Below are positions 42,690 to 54,675 of a stretch of 64,000 nucleotides of DNA, in pieces. The stretch comes from Oscheius sp. JU75. Lineage: Eukaryota; Nematoda; Chromadorea; Rhabditida; Rhabditidae. The notes under the pieces were generated by a model. It searched no databases and was not told the origin of the DNA. It saw only the letters and a list, made by a program, of their open reading frames with translations. The DNA lies in assembly GCA_037178855.1 (NCBI GenBank), contig JASJZC010000001.1, positions 1,302,001 through 1,366,000 of the forward strand, read 5' to 3'. The translations under genes and the position numbers were made by a program. The number at the start of each line of letters is the position of its first letter. The stretch's first letter is position 1.

Positions 42690-44657
42690 ATGGGATATCT
42701 CAACACGGCGGCCGAGAAGGTCCGCTCCTTTGTCAGGAAAACCTTCGGCAATCACGAGATGCTAGAAGAGGAAGGTAGCATAGACATGGCTCAGGAGCCA
42801 GGAGGATCCAGAACTGTCAGTTCGGACTACACGGAGCTTATGGGAGGAAGTGTACCATGTCCTTCTTGTAAAGGAACTGGGAGGATTCCTAGAGGTTAGT
42901 GGTTGGTCTTCCTCAGACTTTCTCTTTAGTAGGTTAGCAAACTTGCACAATGCAATCGAGTAAGAGCTAGTCAAGCGTCACAAACTTAGAAGCAGGACCA
43001 AACGACTTTCCTCCTGACAGACACAATGGGGGAAGCCACAAGATAGGAAAGAAAACTTCGATTAAAGTGACAGACACTACTAACAAAAGTCTGAACTAGT
43101 CTAACTCGCTACAGAACTCTTCTGAAAGCTCGCAAGCTCACATTATTATTAAAAAGCGACCCGCGAGAAAAAGGGTGGTTTGAAGTCTTAAAAAACAGGA
43201 CAATAGAACTCTTTCTGTTTTGAAAGTCTTTTGAAAATTTCGAAAAATTGACTAATTCCGAAAATCCCATCTGAGGAGACCCATCTAGAGTTATAGTAAC
43301 GGTCTGTAACTTGACAAATAGGACGGTTTCTGAATCTCTAGCCAAAATATGGGGTCAATCAGATAGGTAAATTTCAAAAGCCAGCCTGGTTTAAGATCAT
43401 CGGGAGAGTTCGACACGTTTTTGAAAAGTGATTTTTTTTTAGACAGTTGAGCAAGAACTTGTATTCACAAGGACAGAGGCAGATTGACGGGCTGGTAGAA
43501 ATTTTGAGCAATTTCTATGGAGAGTGTGACAGAGACAGATTGACAGGATGACAGACTGATGACAGCTTTGATCAATCTCTCTTCTACAGAAATGGAAGAG
43601 ACCCTCGTCGCCCTCATTCCCCTAAACGATGATCGCTTGAAACCTAAGAGGACTTGGCTCTACGTTCTCATAGGCATTGCTGTAAGTTCATTTCTATATT
43701 TCCTTTGAAAAATACCTCCAGGTTTGTACCCTCATAGCGGGCACCGCTATATTCATGCTCGTCCCACGCTCTGTCGACCTCATAAGCAACCAGAATCCTG
43801 TCAATGTTGTTCATGTCGTCAAGGCACAGAAGGCTCCGGATGCCCAGCTCGAATTCCATTTTTTGAATTATGTATCGATTTCCAATTGGAACTACTACAG
43901 TATTCAGGTCGTGAACACGACAGCGATTGTGAGTGCTGTCCCTCTGTCTCTCTCAAACTAGTTTTTTTTAGGTTATCAGCAAATTCCAACCCTGGCTTTC
44001 GGAAAAGAGCGGGATTGGCGGGAATTCAACAGTGGTTACTGTAGCTCCTCTGAGTCATAAGAACAACAACTTGTATTTCAATAGCTCTGTGACATTGTTG
44101 GACGCTGCAGCGTGAGTTTCCTGTCAAATTTTCTCTATAATTCGGCTCAGAGAGTACTGTCAGGCTTCATTCTCGAGAATAACATCCCTCTATGTCAACA
44201 TGCAGTTCGATATCACTGTCCAGTTGAAGTACTTCAATCACCGCGAGCAGGTAAGATCAGGTTTCATTTCTTACTCAAATTAAGTAAGTAAACCTTTACA
44301 ATTTGCAAAAGGCGTACAACGTGTACTGTTAGTAACAGGTAGTACAATTGGATCACTGCAAAGGCCAATAACTGAATTTAGAAATGTCACTTGACCCCCC
44401 AAAACGGGCTTTAGCAAAACTTGTGGTACGTAAACTGTCAAAGTCTCCACCCTAATAAAAGCATTTTCCACACAGTAGCTTTCCCAACAGTACGATGTCT
44501 GTCAGTCTGTGAACTGACCACAACAATGTCCAATCTACAAGGTTTGGGCCATTCCGATTCGATGATATAATCCGCTCCAAATATCGATTTCCAGGTCCAA
44601 CTGACAACCCAGCAACAGGTCTGCTGCATTCCATCCGGCAACTGTACTTCCAGCTAA
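42690..44657 (+). CDS. TMEM106-family lysosomal membrane protein
   Basis: Six exons: 42690-42894, 43590-43681, 43722-43928, 43972-44111, 44151-44250 and 44595-44657, giving 268 residues (human TMEM106B has 274). The motif VPCPSCKGTGRIPRG followed by ETLVALIPLNDDRLKPKRTW is diagnostic of the family. One membrane segment (LYVLIGIAVCTLIAGTAIFM) follows, then VPRSVDLIS and a beta-rich lumenal domain with several N-glycosylation sites (for example NTTA, NSTV, NSSV). The final exon has a CC...C pattern. Known relatives are type II proteins of late endosomes and lysosomes. It has an AATAAA at 44809 and lies between the p85 gene and the next gene on the same strand. Confidence 0.92.
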
Positions 44658-44908
44658 ATTGTGTCTGTACATCCCCGTTTTGGCTTCCTCTACTTAGTCT
44701 CTCACTTAGTCAGCTCTTTCGAGCTTCCTACCGGTTGAACTGTAGACATTTGTCTAGTGTGCATTGCCAATTTCCCTCTTTCGGTTCATATCATGTATGT
44801 AGAAATTGAAATAAAACTTCTCTTATTGATTTTTGTTGTAATTTAGTGGTCTAACAGCGTATTTCATATCTAATTTAATAGACAATCCTTTATGGAGGAG
44901 TTTCAGTG

Positions 44909-47900
44909 ATGACCGAGGATGTACTGGATTTTGTGGATCACAAGGTCTTGAAGGTAAGCTTTTAGTGTTTCCTTGGCTGCAATCCCTGGAATATTATCCT
45001 AACATACTAGTGCACTTTTTTTCATTACAGAACATCACCATCCCCTGGCTCTACCGCTCCAAATGTGATCCGGAGAAGTACCCAGTCAAACCAGTTCAAG
45101 ATTTCTTGTCACAGTACCAACCAAAAGACGTGATTACCAATCTGTAAGTCCTCCCTTTCTTGTTTTATTCCCTTTTTCCAGAGGACACGTTCTTCGAGAC
45201 TTGACAGCTTTGACTCCCAGCCTGGCTAAGACCCTGTCTCTTGAAAATGGGGATGTCAAAGCTTGTCACTCTGGATTGAACAGGGTCTTTGTAGAGCTCC
45301 TAGGTGACAGGAATGGTCTCGTCCGGGGACAGACAGCTGTTTGCCAAAGTCTTTTGGAGGTCTTGAGGTCGAAGAATCGGAATTGTCAACTGTTCTGTCA
45401 GACAACTGACATCCCCTCTATTCTCTATCTCCTTATCAACTTGTTCAAGAAGCACAGGGACTTTGAGCTGTTGACAGTCGCCCAACTCTGTCTTTTGAAT
45501 CTGGCTCAAGGCTCTCACACTTGGAAGCTGACAGTCAAATCATTACTGGAGGATGAGACAGAGAATCTTCTGGAAACTCTTCGGGCTGTCTGCTACGATG
45601 AAGAGAACCCAGTGTCTACCCTCATCGTAGAGCGGATGGTCCTTCTGACATGCTGGACAAGCTTCTGTCAGGCGGCTCAGGACATGGAAGAAGAGTTCTC
45701 TGTCAATTTCAAGACAGAACAAGCAGACATGTCAGACTTCTTCCAAGCCTGGATCTACTTTGAGTCATCCTACTGTCAGCTTCAGACAGTCCTGGACAGT
45801 ATCAAGCTGGAGAACTGCTTCAAAAAGTACAACGTCTATACTGTCATGGAGGATTGGTCAGTTTTATGAAAAGGAGACAGTGACAGCGACAGTGACACTA
45901 CTACTGTCTCGGTCTTTCAGCAGTGTCATGGACTGTGTCAACTTGCTACTGTCTCTCAATTTGAAGAACCGGGATATGGGACCGCCTTTACCATTGAACT
46001 TCTTGGAAAGGCTACTCAGTGAAGAGAATGGGCTATTGTACCTGTTTCGGAGCTCAAGTGTGATGGGAACGCTGGAGAATTTGACACAGTTATCTGAACT
46101 AGACGAGGTAAGCCCCTCTGTCTCTTCCCGTGTCTCGCTTCAACTCGCCAGCACTTCAAAAGACTTATCGTTGTCTTGTTATGTCCTGTCGAGATCTGAA
46201 CCTATCCCATTTGTCCCGTCAGTTTCGTCCGTGCTGATGTTCTTTTCCTTCGTTACTGAATCTACCATCTCAATTATAGTCTACAGTAGGCTACTAGCCC
46301 TGTCTCCCTGTGTCTTTGTCTCTCTGTTTCTCTCTGTCACAGTCCATTCTTTCAGGTCGACTACGTCTCTTTCTACCATCCATCTCTCACAATTCCTCTT
46401 ACCAGTGACCTCTTTTCTTGCCTCATGAACGTGTTCAAAATCCTCCAATTCTGTGATAGACTAGCCGGGTACAGGTAAGACTATCTCCGTACTGTCAGTC
46501 CAGTCGTTTTACAGATCCAACCCTCACCATGCCTTTCGTGATCCGGTGATCGTATCATTCCTCGACTCTTTCGTAAAAGCCGCCATGCGCAGAGATTTCT
46601 CTAAATTTATGGGACAGAAGCTCCTCTTTGTCCTTCTAGACGTCATCGCTGCTACTCCTGAGACGCATATCCCAACTACCTACCTCCAACTGGCCCTGTT
46701 CTTACTGGAAAACATTGTTGAAGAGGCCACAGAGACAGAGTTTTGGACCAAAAATTACGTAAGCCTGTTCTTGGTTTTGAAGAAAAAGCATCTTCTGGAC
46801 ATCAAGTAGGTTCTTACAGTCCCAAACCTGCCATTTTAGGTCCCTGGATCCGAAAGAGCCCTCTAGTCTCTCTGTTTTCGTATCGAGATCCTTCAAAGAC
46901 GGTCCTCTACATGACATGGTGACCAGTGTTTTCGAGATAGCTTTCAAAAGAATTCCACGTGGAGAGAGGGTGGCTCTGAACAAGAGTCATGTGACTAGTA
47001 TGAATTTGCTGAATGCTATGGTGAGTCTCTCTGTCTTTATCTGTCTCCCTCTCTATCTGTCTGTCTATCTGTCTCTCTGTTTTTATGCCTGTGTATCTCT
47101 GTCTTTCTCTGTCTTTTTCTCCATATTCAGTTTTCAGCTTCTAACAGAACACGGTCGCTTCAAAGTCCAGTTCCTTCACGAAATGGTCACTTCCAACATT
47201 GAAAAGTTCATCAAGGACAGTATGAGAGTAAGTAACTCTCTGTCTTTTGTCAATCTTTCTCTAGGACACTCTCCAGAACTCCCTTACTCTCTTCCAATCC
47301 GGAATGTCCTCTTGCGCTGCAGAACAACAACTCTTGTTGAAGTACTCTCTCCCCTGTCTCAGGATTCTCGGTCATGTGATGGACATTTCCATCGAAAAGG
47401 AGGAAGCTTTCATATCCAGAGGCCATATGGAAAATATCGTCAAGCTATGGACCATAACCCTTGACCTGAACGGACAGGTCGAAGGAGATCTGGCTCTGAG
47501 AGTCAAGAAGCAGATAGTGGAGCTTTTGAGGACCAGAATCGATAGGATTACGGTAAGATTTAATTTCTTTTGAATTACGGTACTTTTCTTCAGGACACGA
47601 AGACTCTCCTCTGTCATCTTATAGAGTACGGGACAACCAAGCCATTGTATTATCCCTCACTCTTGGAGATTCTGATCGCTGTTTTCCCAGAGCCATTACC
47701 GCTTCTGATCACTGAGGAGGAGAAGGATGAAGTTGAAGATTGTTTAGAGAGTCATCGGTTGGAGGTTGAGAGACTGAGAAAGTCGTTCAATTGGAAGGAG
47801 AACAGGAACTTTGGAGAGGTGCCTCCTCGAATTTGTATCAAAACCGACCAGTTACAGATGCTGCTCTGCTCAACCCCATACGTAAAAACCTTGGTTGAAG

Positions 47901-49215
47901 AGTTCTTCAAAAGAGTTGCTAAGTACCAAAACGATGAGTTCATGACTTCACTTGTAAGGTTAGTATCTCTTTTTGGAAAAGGGGTGACAGAAAGTTTTAG
48001 TGCTCTCTGGAAGCGTCTTGTGGCCTTCACATCGGAAAGTAGTACCACAACCATCCTACAAGCCATGTCAATGACTACTCTCTCAGAGTACTGTCTGTTT
48101 CCTCAGTTTTCTGCAGCTCTAGTCAGAGTGATAGAGAGGGAAGGGTTAAGGCATATCCTGAGACATCTGACTGTCTTGGAGAAAGACAATGAGGCTCAGA
48201 GTATCTTTCAAAGCTCGTTCATGGTAAATGGCTGAACTGCTGGTCACTAGGAAAGCTTTAGGACGTTATTCTTATGATGTTCAATAGCACAAGCTCTCGA
48301 GACTTGGAATCTAATGGATGCGGAGAGAAACTTACAAAAGCGCTACTGGAAATGGTAGTTGACAAAGAACAGGCTGTGGAAATTGTGAACAAGGCAATGG
48401 AAACGCTTTGGGAGCTGGCGAATCAGAGCAAAGTTGGGAATCTGTTGGTAAGAAGAGAGACAGTGGGACGGTAGACAGAGTGACAGAGAGAAAGAGAGAC
48501 AGAGAGATAAAGAGTCATTTTCAGCTCTGCTCCCTGTTACCAAAGCATTCTCTACATCCTATCTTCAACCGTTCTCTCGAAGAGAAGGACTCTTCTATTT
48601 CTTCCGCTCTCATGACTGTTGCTAATTTAGTGAGTCTGATTGCAGGGGATAATGTGAGTATCTGTGTCAGCGATGACCTTTTTATTTCTTTAGGCACACC
48701 TAGTTCGATCCCTCGTCTACAATCCTGAGGTAGAGGACAGTAGTCAAACATTGGAAAAACTCTTAGCAAACGCTCTAGAAGTGCTTGGGGATGATCACAA
48801 AGAAAAGAGCATCGATCTTCTCAAAAAACTGTCAGCTACGGCTAAGAATGGACAGAATTCAACAAAGACTATTCCTCCTCCTGTTCCAAAGAACTTCCCG
48901 GTAGAAAATGATGTTCCTGAAGCTAAGTTCGAAGTACTGAACTCTGCTTTGGATGTCGCCATCGAGAAGAGGAAGCGATTCGCGTAAGTGGCAGTTAGTG
49001 ATAGTGACAGTGACAGTATTACCACCTAACCTTTGAACTTTAGGAAATCGGATGGGAGACAAGAAGACCTGGCAGATCTCTCTGAAGACCTGATGATAAT
49101 GCTAGAAGATTCTCTTGTCCATGACTCCAATACAGCTCTGAAGAAGCTACTATTCTCTGGTTGCACAAAGTTCGACCCCTTGTCACCGCCAGACAAAGTG
49201 GAATGGTCTGAGTGA
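44909..49215 (+). CDS. large all-helical (armadillo/HEAT-like) protein, 1131 residues
   Basis: Fourteen exons fit with consistent phase: 44909-44953, 45031-45143, 45182-45856, 45921-46107, 46356-46474, 46515-46805, 46840-47020, 47138-47227, 47265-47552, 47594-48223, 48262-48447, 48525-48653, 48694-48983 and 49044-49215. The total is a multiple of three and the last codon is TGA, with AATAAA at 49263. The protein is leucine-rich with recurring amphipathic helices and no signal peptide or membrane segment; near the C-terminus is a proline patch (KTIPPPVPKNFPVEND). I do not recognise the family by eye. The TTTCAG just before the ATG (44902-44907) fits a trans-splice acceptor about 95 bp after the upstream poly(A) signal. 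Confidence 0.8.
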
Positions 49216-49564
49216 ACTTCTAGAGTAGAGAGATCACTATGGTGTTTTGATAGTCAGGCTCAAATAAATTGTATAATTGGTTTAGAGATGAACACCAGAC
49301 TGAACTTATAGATCTCTGTTACTGTCACTGTCTCTCTTTCATTACTCTCCATTACCTGTCTCAATGAGTTCTCATGAGACCGGGTAAACTGTCTCTGTCT
49401 CTTCCCGGTACTTTCCATTCTCATCTGACGTTCCCCAACCGGTAGTTCCTCAATAACAATCCACTATTCTCGCCTATTTATCCTCCTCGGGTAGACGATG
49501 AACTCTGTGTGCTACTCTCACGCCTGATTATGATAAGTAAAATAGAGCCGCCTCATTATCCCTC
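49216..49564. other. intergenic region before the receptor cluster
   Basis: Contains the poly(A) signal of the upstream gene (49263) and scattered CACTGTCACTGTC and TCTCTG repeats. No gene. Confidence 0.4.
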
Positions 49565-50895
49565 ATGGACTCGTCTGGTCTAGCTGTTCGACTAACCTCT
49601 ACTGGTATTGTCTGTCTCGGAACTGTGCTGCATGCCCTGGTCATATACTTGACGTGGAGACGGAAACATGCTGATAGTCCTGCGTACAGTCTCTTCATGC
49701 AAATCTACTCGGCGTTCTGTATATTTCAGTTTGTTGCTGGATGGACTCTGACGATCAGGTGAGAGAAAGGCAGAGAAACAGAAAGTCTGTGAGACACAGA
49801 GAGACAGTGGTGGTTACAGCTTTTGGCTTCTGATTATACGTTTCTTGACTTCAAACGATCAAAAGCTCAGAGGTAGTGTACCAAAGCCCCGGTTAAAGAG
49901 TCAGAACTCATACAGCAAGGGAAATTGAACGACTCAGGAAAAGAGTCGAGAGCTGATTCATAGCTTTCAGTTACTCTTTCGCCGACTCCTATGTTTTCTA
50001 CAACGGGATTGGAAGTTATCTCGGTCCGGTCTTCTGTTACCTCTTGACCCTTTTCTCCAATCCCTTCAAGAACATCATCTACTCGATGATCCCTACTGGG
50101 ATGGCCTTTCGAGTATTCATCGTCTGTGGAAAGAAGCTCAGAAGGAAGCATGTAATCTTTTGGACAGCTGTGATTATACTGACAGAGGCTCCTCTGGTGG
50201 TGAGTCCTGTCCCTCTGTCTCTCTGCCTCCCTTCTCACGGTCAATCAGATTTCTTCTTCTAGCTGATTCTCCTTCACGCCTACACTCCGCTCTCTGAAGC
50301 AAACATTACTCTCTCAGAGGATCTACATCAACAGCTCATTGACAAAGCCGCTGTTTTCATTATTTATCCCTACAAGTGGGAGGTACTGATAGTCCTTTAA
50401 CGGTCTTATGGAATATACAGGTCTGGTACCAAACCTATATCGAAGGACAACGGTTCTATGTATGTGTTCCATTGACTTTTATTCTTGGCTTTGTAGCCAT
50501 GTGGAAGCTAACCCGGTTTCAAAGAGACATCTCCCCCCAAACAGCCAAAGTCCAAAGAGCATTCATCTACGTAAGTGTTTCTCTGTCGCTGTCTTTCTGT
50601 CTCTCTGTTCTCTAACCCCTTGACTGGCTTTCAGCTTCTCACCTTCGAAGCTCTTTCCCTATGTCTTGGGTTCCTTTTAGACATCACAAGGAAACTTCTC
50701 CGAGATCGGATTGTTACCAGCCAAGCGGTCAACACTATCGTGACAGAATACGGAACCTGTGTCACATCTCTGATTCCAACTGTCCAGGCAGTGGCTATGG
50801 TCTGTCTGGTTCCGTACTTCCGAGACGAAGTCAAAGCTTTCATTACCAGAAGTACTGTGTCGGTCCTGGTTTCTGCCCCTTCCACTACTCAATAA
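49565..50895 (+). CDS. seven-transmembrane receptor R1 (nematode chemoreceptor-like)
   Basis: Five exons: 49565-49758, 49971-50199, 50263-50382, 50421-50570 and 50635-50895, giving 317 residues. The first exon has a short N-terminus, TM1 and the motif VIYLTWRRKHADSPAYSLFM. The second has NGIGSYLGPVFC and IPTGMAFRVFIVCGKKL. The fourth has RFYVCVPLTFILGFVAMWKL, and the last ends with TM7 (IPTVQAVAMVCLVPYFRDEV). Exon phases and motifs are shared with R4, R5 and R6. It resembles serpentine Str/Srd-type receptors of nematode sensory neurons in layout, but the subfamily is not assigned. It probably acts in cilia of chemosensory cells. Confidence 0.8.
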
Positions 50896-51828
50896 AGATG
50901 AAGGCTCTCGGTTTAAAATGCTTGGTTGTATTGACAGAGACAAAGGGACAGACTCTTGTAAGAGATGGAGTACGCCAGGGACAGGACGGTTCCGTCCGTC
51001 GTCACTTCCAGTCGTGTACGCCTAGGGAACTGGCAATAGTGCTAAGCTGACAGAAAGAGGATATTACCCCGGATGACCTTGATTTCCTTTTTCCTCTACC
51101 CGCCTTGTTCTCTGTAATATGGCTAACATCATGTCACTCTGTCTATGTCAGTTCTCCGCTCTCTGATTTTGTCAGCCTGACAATGTCAAATTGTCTCCCA
51201 CTGTAGCTGTCATTTTCCAACTGTCGGTTTTAGTCTGTCACTGTCAGAGTGATCATGCCAGCTCAAAGTTACATGTCACCCTTCCTCGACAGGATCTGTC
51301 TTGTCAACTTACATTCTGATCATTGACAGATCGCCGCAGACATCGTTGAACTGTTGACAGGAGAGAGATGGTATAAGAACAGTCTCTGCCTCTCCGGTAT
51401 AACTCTCCGATATTCCGATGAGTGAGTCCGAACATGGCTTCTATTAGCTGCAGTACAAAATCGGAAAAGTATGAACTTGTTCTCTTTGTCTCTCTCTCTC
51501 TGTCTTGATATCTGATCCCATGAATCTTTAACCGTGATGTCTGCTCATAAAGCTGTCCCACGTAGGATAACATCTTCCACTACGCTTCATTCTCTGAAAA
51601 GAACCTTTAGTTTCTAGTTTTCAATCGACAGCTTGGACGTTGACAAAGAACACATGCTGCTTCACATGTTCTTAGGGTTCAGTTGGGCTCACGTGTGACT
51701 CAATCGTGTACACGATCTCACTCTCATTATATATCGTCTTCGTCCCTCTATTTCCCGATATTTCTATCTCTCTGTCTCTCTTTCTCTTTTTCTCTCTGTC
51801 TCCGTGACTCTCACCTCTTTCAGCTCAA
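50896..51828. other. intergenic region with a possible minus-strand exon
   Basis: No second receptor here. One minus-strand segment (51313-51452) has an acceptor (gtactgcag) and a donor (AAT|gtaagt) and encodes LIEAMFGLTHRNIGELYRRG plus RRSVNDQN, so it could be an exon of an unresolved gene. TCTCTG runs lie at 51485-51510 and 51760-51805. Confidence 0.3.
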
Positions 51829-52874
51829 ATGGATACTGACGTGCTTCTTCTCCAAATAGCTTCCTTTTTCATCATGCTATTCGGAGTATCTGTCCACTCA
51901 TTGGTTATCTACTTGACAGGAAAGAAGAGAACGGCCGACAACTTGGCCTATGCCCTCTTCATCAAAATCTCTTCCGCACTCAGTATCCTAGACTTCATGT
52001 GTGGTTCCATAATGCTCGAACGGACAAAGTCCATTAATGGTACCTTCTTGTTCGTATTCTACGGTCTAATATCGAACTTTGGACCGAGAGTTTGCTCCAT
52101 ACTGGATGCGCTGAATGGCTTTTTCGGAGACACAACCTATGCTCTGATTCCGACAGGGATGATCCTAAGAACTGTCATAGCCTTTGATTTGAAGCTGAGG
52201 GATCGACACGTGATCATGCTGATGATTCTGGTCGTACTCTTTCAGTTAATCGTTCCGGTTAGTACTTATTTCTGTTTCTATCTTTCACTACCAAGCTTCA
52301 GTTCATCCAGATACGATGCTACTACCCAGTCGAGTACTTCTTCGGCCCAAACAACACGCTGAACTGGACAGAGACAGATGAACAAGAGGGTGCTTCTAAT
52401 AGTGGCTTCTTCCAAATCGTTCCCACAAACTGGGAGGGGGTATTCTATACCCAAATAGCACCAAAACGAATATACGTCTACGTCCCATTGACCTTCATCC
52501 TGGCCGCCGTAACCTTCTGGAGAGTCAGTCTCTACCGCTCTCAGATGTCCTCAAAGACTGCTCGGATCCATCGGTCCTTCATACTGGTAACACTCCGCCT
52601 CTGAAGTTGACAGACAATCTTTTAGCTCCTCTTTCTCGAAGGCGTCAGCCTGGCCATCGCTGTCGCAGCTGCCGCCACACTGAGAGCAGCAGTCCAGTCC
52701 ATAACGTCCAGATTCACCAGATTCTGTTTCCTATCTTCTGTACCCATCTTCCAAGGACTGGCAATGCTGTGTCTTGTTCCCTACTTCAGAGCAGAGATAC
52801 TGTTTATGTTGGGAGGGAAAAGAGCTACTGAAAACAGTTCGAATAGGAGTAATAGTCGAGTGGTCTCGAGGTGA
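51829..52874 (+). CDS. seven-transmembrane receptor R2
   Basis: Three exons: 51829-52257, 52302-52586 and 52626-52874, giving 320 residues, with AATAAA overlapping the stop. It belongs to the same family as R1 (VIYLTGKKRTADNLAYALFI, IPTGMILRTVIAFDLKL, VYVPLTFILAAVTFWRV, VPIFQGLAMLCLVPYF) but has lost the introns after exons 1 and 3 of R1, so its first exon spans two R1 exons. The extracellular loop with VEYFFGPNNTLNWTET carries glycosylation sites and is distinct from R1. Confidence 0.78.
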
Positions 52875-53089
52875 ATAAAGTGTTGGACTAAAGAAAAGGA
52901 CAAAACAGAGAGACAAAGAGATAGAGACTGAGAGACTGGGAATCAGACAGGGAGACAGACCAAATCTAAAGAAGGCATTCTTGATTTTTTTGGCAAAGTC
53001 ACCTGCTCTGACTGAAAGCGTACAGAAGTATTTCTCGAGGCTCCATACTGAATAGACAGGTGCTCCGAAAGCTCAGAAAAGCAGTACTC

Positions 53090-54271
53090 ATGGCTGTCAC
53101 CAACTCGATCAACCCCTACTTCGATCCCAATCCGCAATGGTATTTCAATACTATGCGTCTACTAGCAGGCATTGGGATACCTTTAAACGCTTTGCAATAC
53201 TACCTTCTCACTTATCACTCTCGAAATATAGCACGCGCATATTTTCTTCTGTTGACATACCAGAATATCATTTTACTGCTCTTCCAAATTAACATATGTA
53301 TTCTGTCGCCTTGTGTTGTACTCTCTCCGTACATTGCCTTCGAATATCCGGGAATTTGGACATGGGTTGGACTGAGTCCGAGCATTCAAGTCATCCTATA
53401 TGTGAATCTAATCTACCGTGAGTGACAAATTGAAAGAGAGACAGAGAGAAGGAAGCATGCAGAGACGGAGAGAAAGAAAGACAGTGAGACAAAGAGAGAC
53501 CTCATTCCAGAAGCCATCCTGATGATGCTTCCCTTGTTCTACTACCGTCTACACAGCATCCTCCCACCATCACACTTCTTGAACACACCTCTCATCATAG
53601 CTACAGTCTACCTACTGTTTTACGGTTGCATCTTCCTATTAACTTTCATCGTCTTCATCAAAGCCGTCTACTATCGTCCTATAGAGGAGTCAAAGAAGAT
53701 GTTTGAAGACGATTTCGGCTCACTGTATGAAAACTTTTACGAGGCGGACATTGGCGCGATCTACCTGAAAGACAATCCCTGGCTGAACTGGTACATCATC
53801 ATAATGGTGGCCTACGTTAGCATTGCGATTACACTGTGTGTCGGATGTATCACTTATACTATCCATGTTTTGAAAGAGGCAGAAGGAAAATCTAGGGCGA
53901 ATGTCAGATATCATAAGGAGGTTCTCTTTCAACTGGTTTCTATGGTATGTTACTGTCTCTCTGTCTCTCTATCTTCCTATTCATTGAATCTGTAACTTCC
54001 AGGCGGGAGTCTTAGGCCTTTTCTCAGCTGTCTCTCTTTCTGGAATCATGTATTTATTATGGTCACATTCCTATCGAGCAGGTACTTGGAAGTTCTGTTA
54101 ATCGTTTGCTCAAATATTTAAGACTTGACACTGATCGTGACTGTGACAGCTGCTTTTGCTCAGCCCACTGGAAATTTGACTTATTTCCTGTCAAATCCAA
54201 GATACAGGGGTGTGTTAGCTGAGAAAGTAAGGCATGTTTTCCGCGGGAGCAGACGAACAGGTGGGTCATAA
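53090..54271 (+). CDS. seven-transmembrane receptor R3, different subfamily
   Basis: Four exons: 53090-53417, 53511-53944, 54003-54081 and 54123-54271, giving 329 residues. It begins AVTNSINPYFDPNPQWYFNT and has hydrophobic helices throughout. The last exon ends with AAFAQPTGNLTYFLSNPRYR and a basic tail, like the C-terminal PxxxxxxxxxxxPYR region of nematode Srh/Str-type receptors. It does not share the VIYLTG or SLGPEFC motifs of the R1 family. An upstream in-frame ATG at 53060 is an alternative start. Sensory receptor role is inferred. Confidence 0.72.
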
Positions 54272-54297
54272 ATTTTCAAAAAGTAGTACTGTGATTC

Positions 54298-54543
54298 AGC
54301 TGTGCTTGTGGTGTCAACGACGAAGCCAAGTCGTTGAAATTCCGTAAGAATGTGTTGATAACGAAGCCCACTCAAGTCACCATAAACAAGACAGAGATAT
54401 AAATAGGCACTTACTTCAGTTGAGACAAGAACAAAGACAACAGTCCGCTGACGCCTCACAACTAGCACTGAGAACATCTCCCCTAATTTGCCAGAACATG
54501 TTACACACTTAGATGTGAACTGTGAACTTGACTCTCGACTCAC
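54298..54543 (-). pseudogene. gene fragment, possibly anoctamin N-terminal region
   Basis: The minus-strand frame contains CLVYGDLSGLRYQHILTEFQ, RLGFVVDTTSTAES and QYYFLKIYDP. Anoctamins carry a comparable R--F---L---G----------YF-KIHAPW segment before their channel domain, so that is a tentative match only. A near-identical copy, in plus orientation, lies at the right edge of the window (63911-64000). The fragment runs into the antisense of the R3 last exon, so it is cut short here. Confidence 0.35.
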
Positions 54544-54675
54544 TTGTGTAGTTGTGCGAGCACATGTGTTCTGTGATAATACCCAGAGGAAAATACAGTT
54601 GTAGTTCGAAGCTGTTTTGATGAGTCTGGGTTCAGAAATCTATATGTGTATGGACTGGACCAAACAAAATTTATT

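Noticed and set aside
44280..44641. Minus-strand ORFs within the TMEM106 last intron
   Set aside because: Overlap the intron and last exon of TMEM106; no codon or motif support.
50661..51050. 129-residue plus-strand ORF overlapping R1
   Set aside because: It lies in a shifted frame over the last exon of receptor R1, which has family motifs in the other frame.
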